DNA from: Cytophagales bacterium
Lineage (GTDB): Bacteria > Bacteroidota > Bacteroidia > Cytophagales > MED-G16
Direction of reading: 5' to 3'
NCBI GenBank assembly: GCA_029940715.1
Contig: JAPYTU010000020.1
Span: forward strand, 14,313-21,370
Length of the DNA: 7,058 nt
Each line of letters opens with the position of its first letter. Position 1 is the first letter of the stretch. Shown one piece after another: positions 6,128 through 7,058 of this stretch. The position numbers and the translations under genes were made by a program. The notes beneath the pieces are model-generated. The model saw only the letters and a list, made by a program, of their open reading frames with translations, did no database searches and was not told the DNA's origin.

Positions 6128-6892
6128 ATGCGTAATAAAATTATTGCAGCTAATTGGAAAATGAATAAAGATGAATATGAGTCTAAAAACTTAACATATG
6201 AAATATTAAAATATCTTAACAAAACCAATAACCCCTCTGTTTATAAAATATTATGTGTTCCCTTTCCTTTCCTAAACAAAATTCATAACATGTGTGCGGG
6301 GGTTAATATGATATTTGTTGGAGCTCAAAATTGTAGTGCTTTTGAAAATGGAGCGTATACCGGAGAAGTTTCTAGTGCTATGCTAAAAAGTCTTTCTATA
6401 TTATACGCTATAGTTGGTCATAGTGAAAGAAGGATAATGTTTAAAGAATCTGATGATTTAATTTTAGAAAAAATGAAAAGATTAATTTCAAAACAAATCA
6501 TTCCAATTTATTGTTGTGGAGAACCTTTTTCTGAAAGAAAAAAGAAAAATCATATTAGGTATGTGTTAAATCAAATTGAACAATCTGTTTGTAATCTTAA
6601 AAAAGAAGAAATTAAAAAAATTGTGATAGCGTATGAACCAATATGGTCGATTGGAACAGGAATAACGGCAGAATTAGAAGATGTGCAAGAGATGCATTTT
6701 GCTATTAGAAAATTTATTCGTTTAAAGTATGGTAGTTCAGTATCAAAAAACTTATCATTACTATATGGTGGAAGCGTTAATCCTTTAAATGCAAAACAAA
6801 TTTTTGATTTACCAGATGTGGACGGTGGCTTAATAGGTGGAGCTTCCTTAAAATCGCAAGATTTTATTGATATTGTTAACTCTATTAATTAA
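6128..6892 (+). CDS. tpiA: Triosephosphate isomerase
   Basis: A 254-residue protein of normal length for this (beta/alpha)8-barrel enzyme, which interconverts dihydroxyacetone phosphate and glyceraldehyde 3-phosphate in cytoplasmic glycolysis and gluconeogenesis. All active-site elements are visible: AANWKMN with Asn9 and Lys11, GHSERR with catalytic His98, AYEPIWSIGTG with catalytic Glu170 and the flexible loop 6, the phosphate-binding YGGSVNP, and GLIGGASL near the C-terminus. The start at 6128 places NWKMN at the expected distance from the N-terminus. A -7 promoter element lies 22 bases upstream, and the next gene begins 6 bases after the stop, so the two are probably co-transcribed. The segment YCCGEPFSERKK is a slightly unusual form of the usual GE...R loop but keeps the conserved Gly-Glu and Arg. 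Confidence 0.98.
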   Translation: MRNKIIAANWKMNKDEYESKNLTYEILKYLNKTNNPSVYKILCVPFPFLNKIHNMCAGVNMIFVGAQNCSAFENGAYTGEVSSAMLKSLSILYAIVGHSERRIMFKESDDLILEKMKRLISKQIIPIYCCGEPFSERKKKNHIRYVLNQIEQSVCNLKKEEIKKIVIAYEPIWSIGTGITAELEDVQEMHFAIRKFIRLKYGSSVSKNLSLLYGGSVNPLNAKQIFDLPDVDGGLIGGASLKSQDFIDIVNSIN

Positions 6893-6898
6893 TTCGTC

Positions 6899-7058
6899 AT
6901 GTTACACAAAGCATTAACAACTAAAGCTATTTTTAGTTTGATTTTTGTGTTTTTAAATTATTTTTTATTTTCTCAGGAAAAATTAGATAACATACAATAT
7001 TCAGATAAAAATTTTGTTGAAAAAACACAATATGAGTTTTATTCTTTAGGTATAGAAA
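6899..7058 (+). CDS. Unrecognised secreted protein, N-terminal fragment (3' end outside window)
   Basis: An open frame begins at the ATG 6899-6901, six bases after the tpiA stop, and stays open for 53 codons to the window edge. The first 26 residues look like a Sec signal peptide: basic start (MLHKALTTK), hydrophobic core AIFSLIFVFLNYFLF, and a likely cut after the SQ in FSQEK, a common ending in Bacteroidota exported proteins. There is no cysteine at the cut, so it is not a lipoprotein. The mature part seen (LDNIQYSDKNFVEKTQYEFY) is polar and matches no family I recognise. Its closeness to tpiA suggests one transcript, but no shared function is evident. It is a likely real gene because of the signal peptide and spacing; the product stays unknown. 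Confidence 0.65.
   Translation, partial: MLHKALTTKAIFSLIFVFLNYFLFSQEKLDNIQYSDKNFVEKTQYEFYSLGIE

Overview
The window reads as an AT-rich chromosomal stretch (by eye roughly 30% G+C) from a member of the Bacteroidota, most likely class Flavobacteriia. Three things support this. There is a clear GldB gliding-motility protein, a family confined to this phylum. The RNase G and UvrA show Bacteroidota-style sequence, including a UvrA that lacks the first CxxC pair of the N-terminal zinc module. Two sites match the Bacteroidota -7 promoter element TAnnTTTG, one of them with a TTTG -33 element at 19 bp spacing. Shine-Dalgarno sequences are not obvious before the genes, which also fits. I cannot name a genus from this sequence.

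Layout. At the left edge is the 3' half of a ribonuclease E/G gene (rng), running rightward and overlapping gldB by four bases (ATGA). A 15-bp perfect inverted repeat straddles that stop/start junction. gldB ends in a 20-bp convergent overlap with nth, the last gene of a leftward three-gene set: ECF sigma factor, an 83-residue (or 81-residue) unknown protein, then endonuclease III. All three overlap one another by a few bases, so they are almost certainly one transcript. A 103-bp divergent intergenic region separates the sigma gene from uvrA. It holds a good promoter for the sigma operon and a 16-bp perfect palindrome. Rightward from there are uvrA, a 62-bp gap with a -7 element, tpiA, and, 6 bp after tpiA, the first 53 codons of an unrecognised secreted protein that leaves the window.

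How the genes fit together. Two DNA-repair genes (nth, base excision; uvrA, nucleotide excision) flank an ECF sigma factor on a shared divergent control region, so co-regulation in a stress or repair response is a reasonable hypothesis, though not shown. rng and gldB are coupled by overlap. tpiA is a central-metabolism gene with its own promoter element.

There are no RNA genes, mobile elements, CRISPR arrays or phage genes in view, and no gap without a gene exceeds 103 bases. I did not find a wholly new system. The points most worth a second look are the hairpin at the rng/gldB junction, the palindrome inside the sigma promoter, the small protein paired with the sigma factor, and the missing lipobox in GldB.
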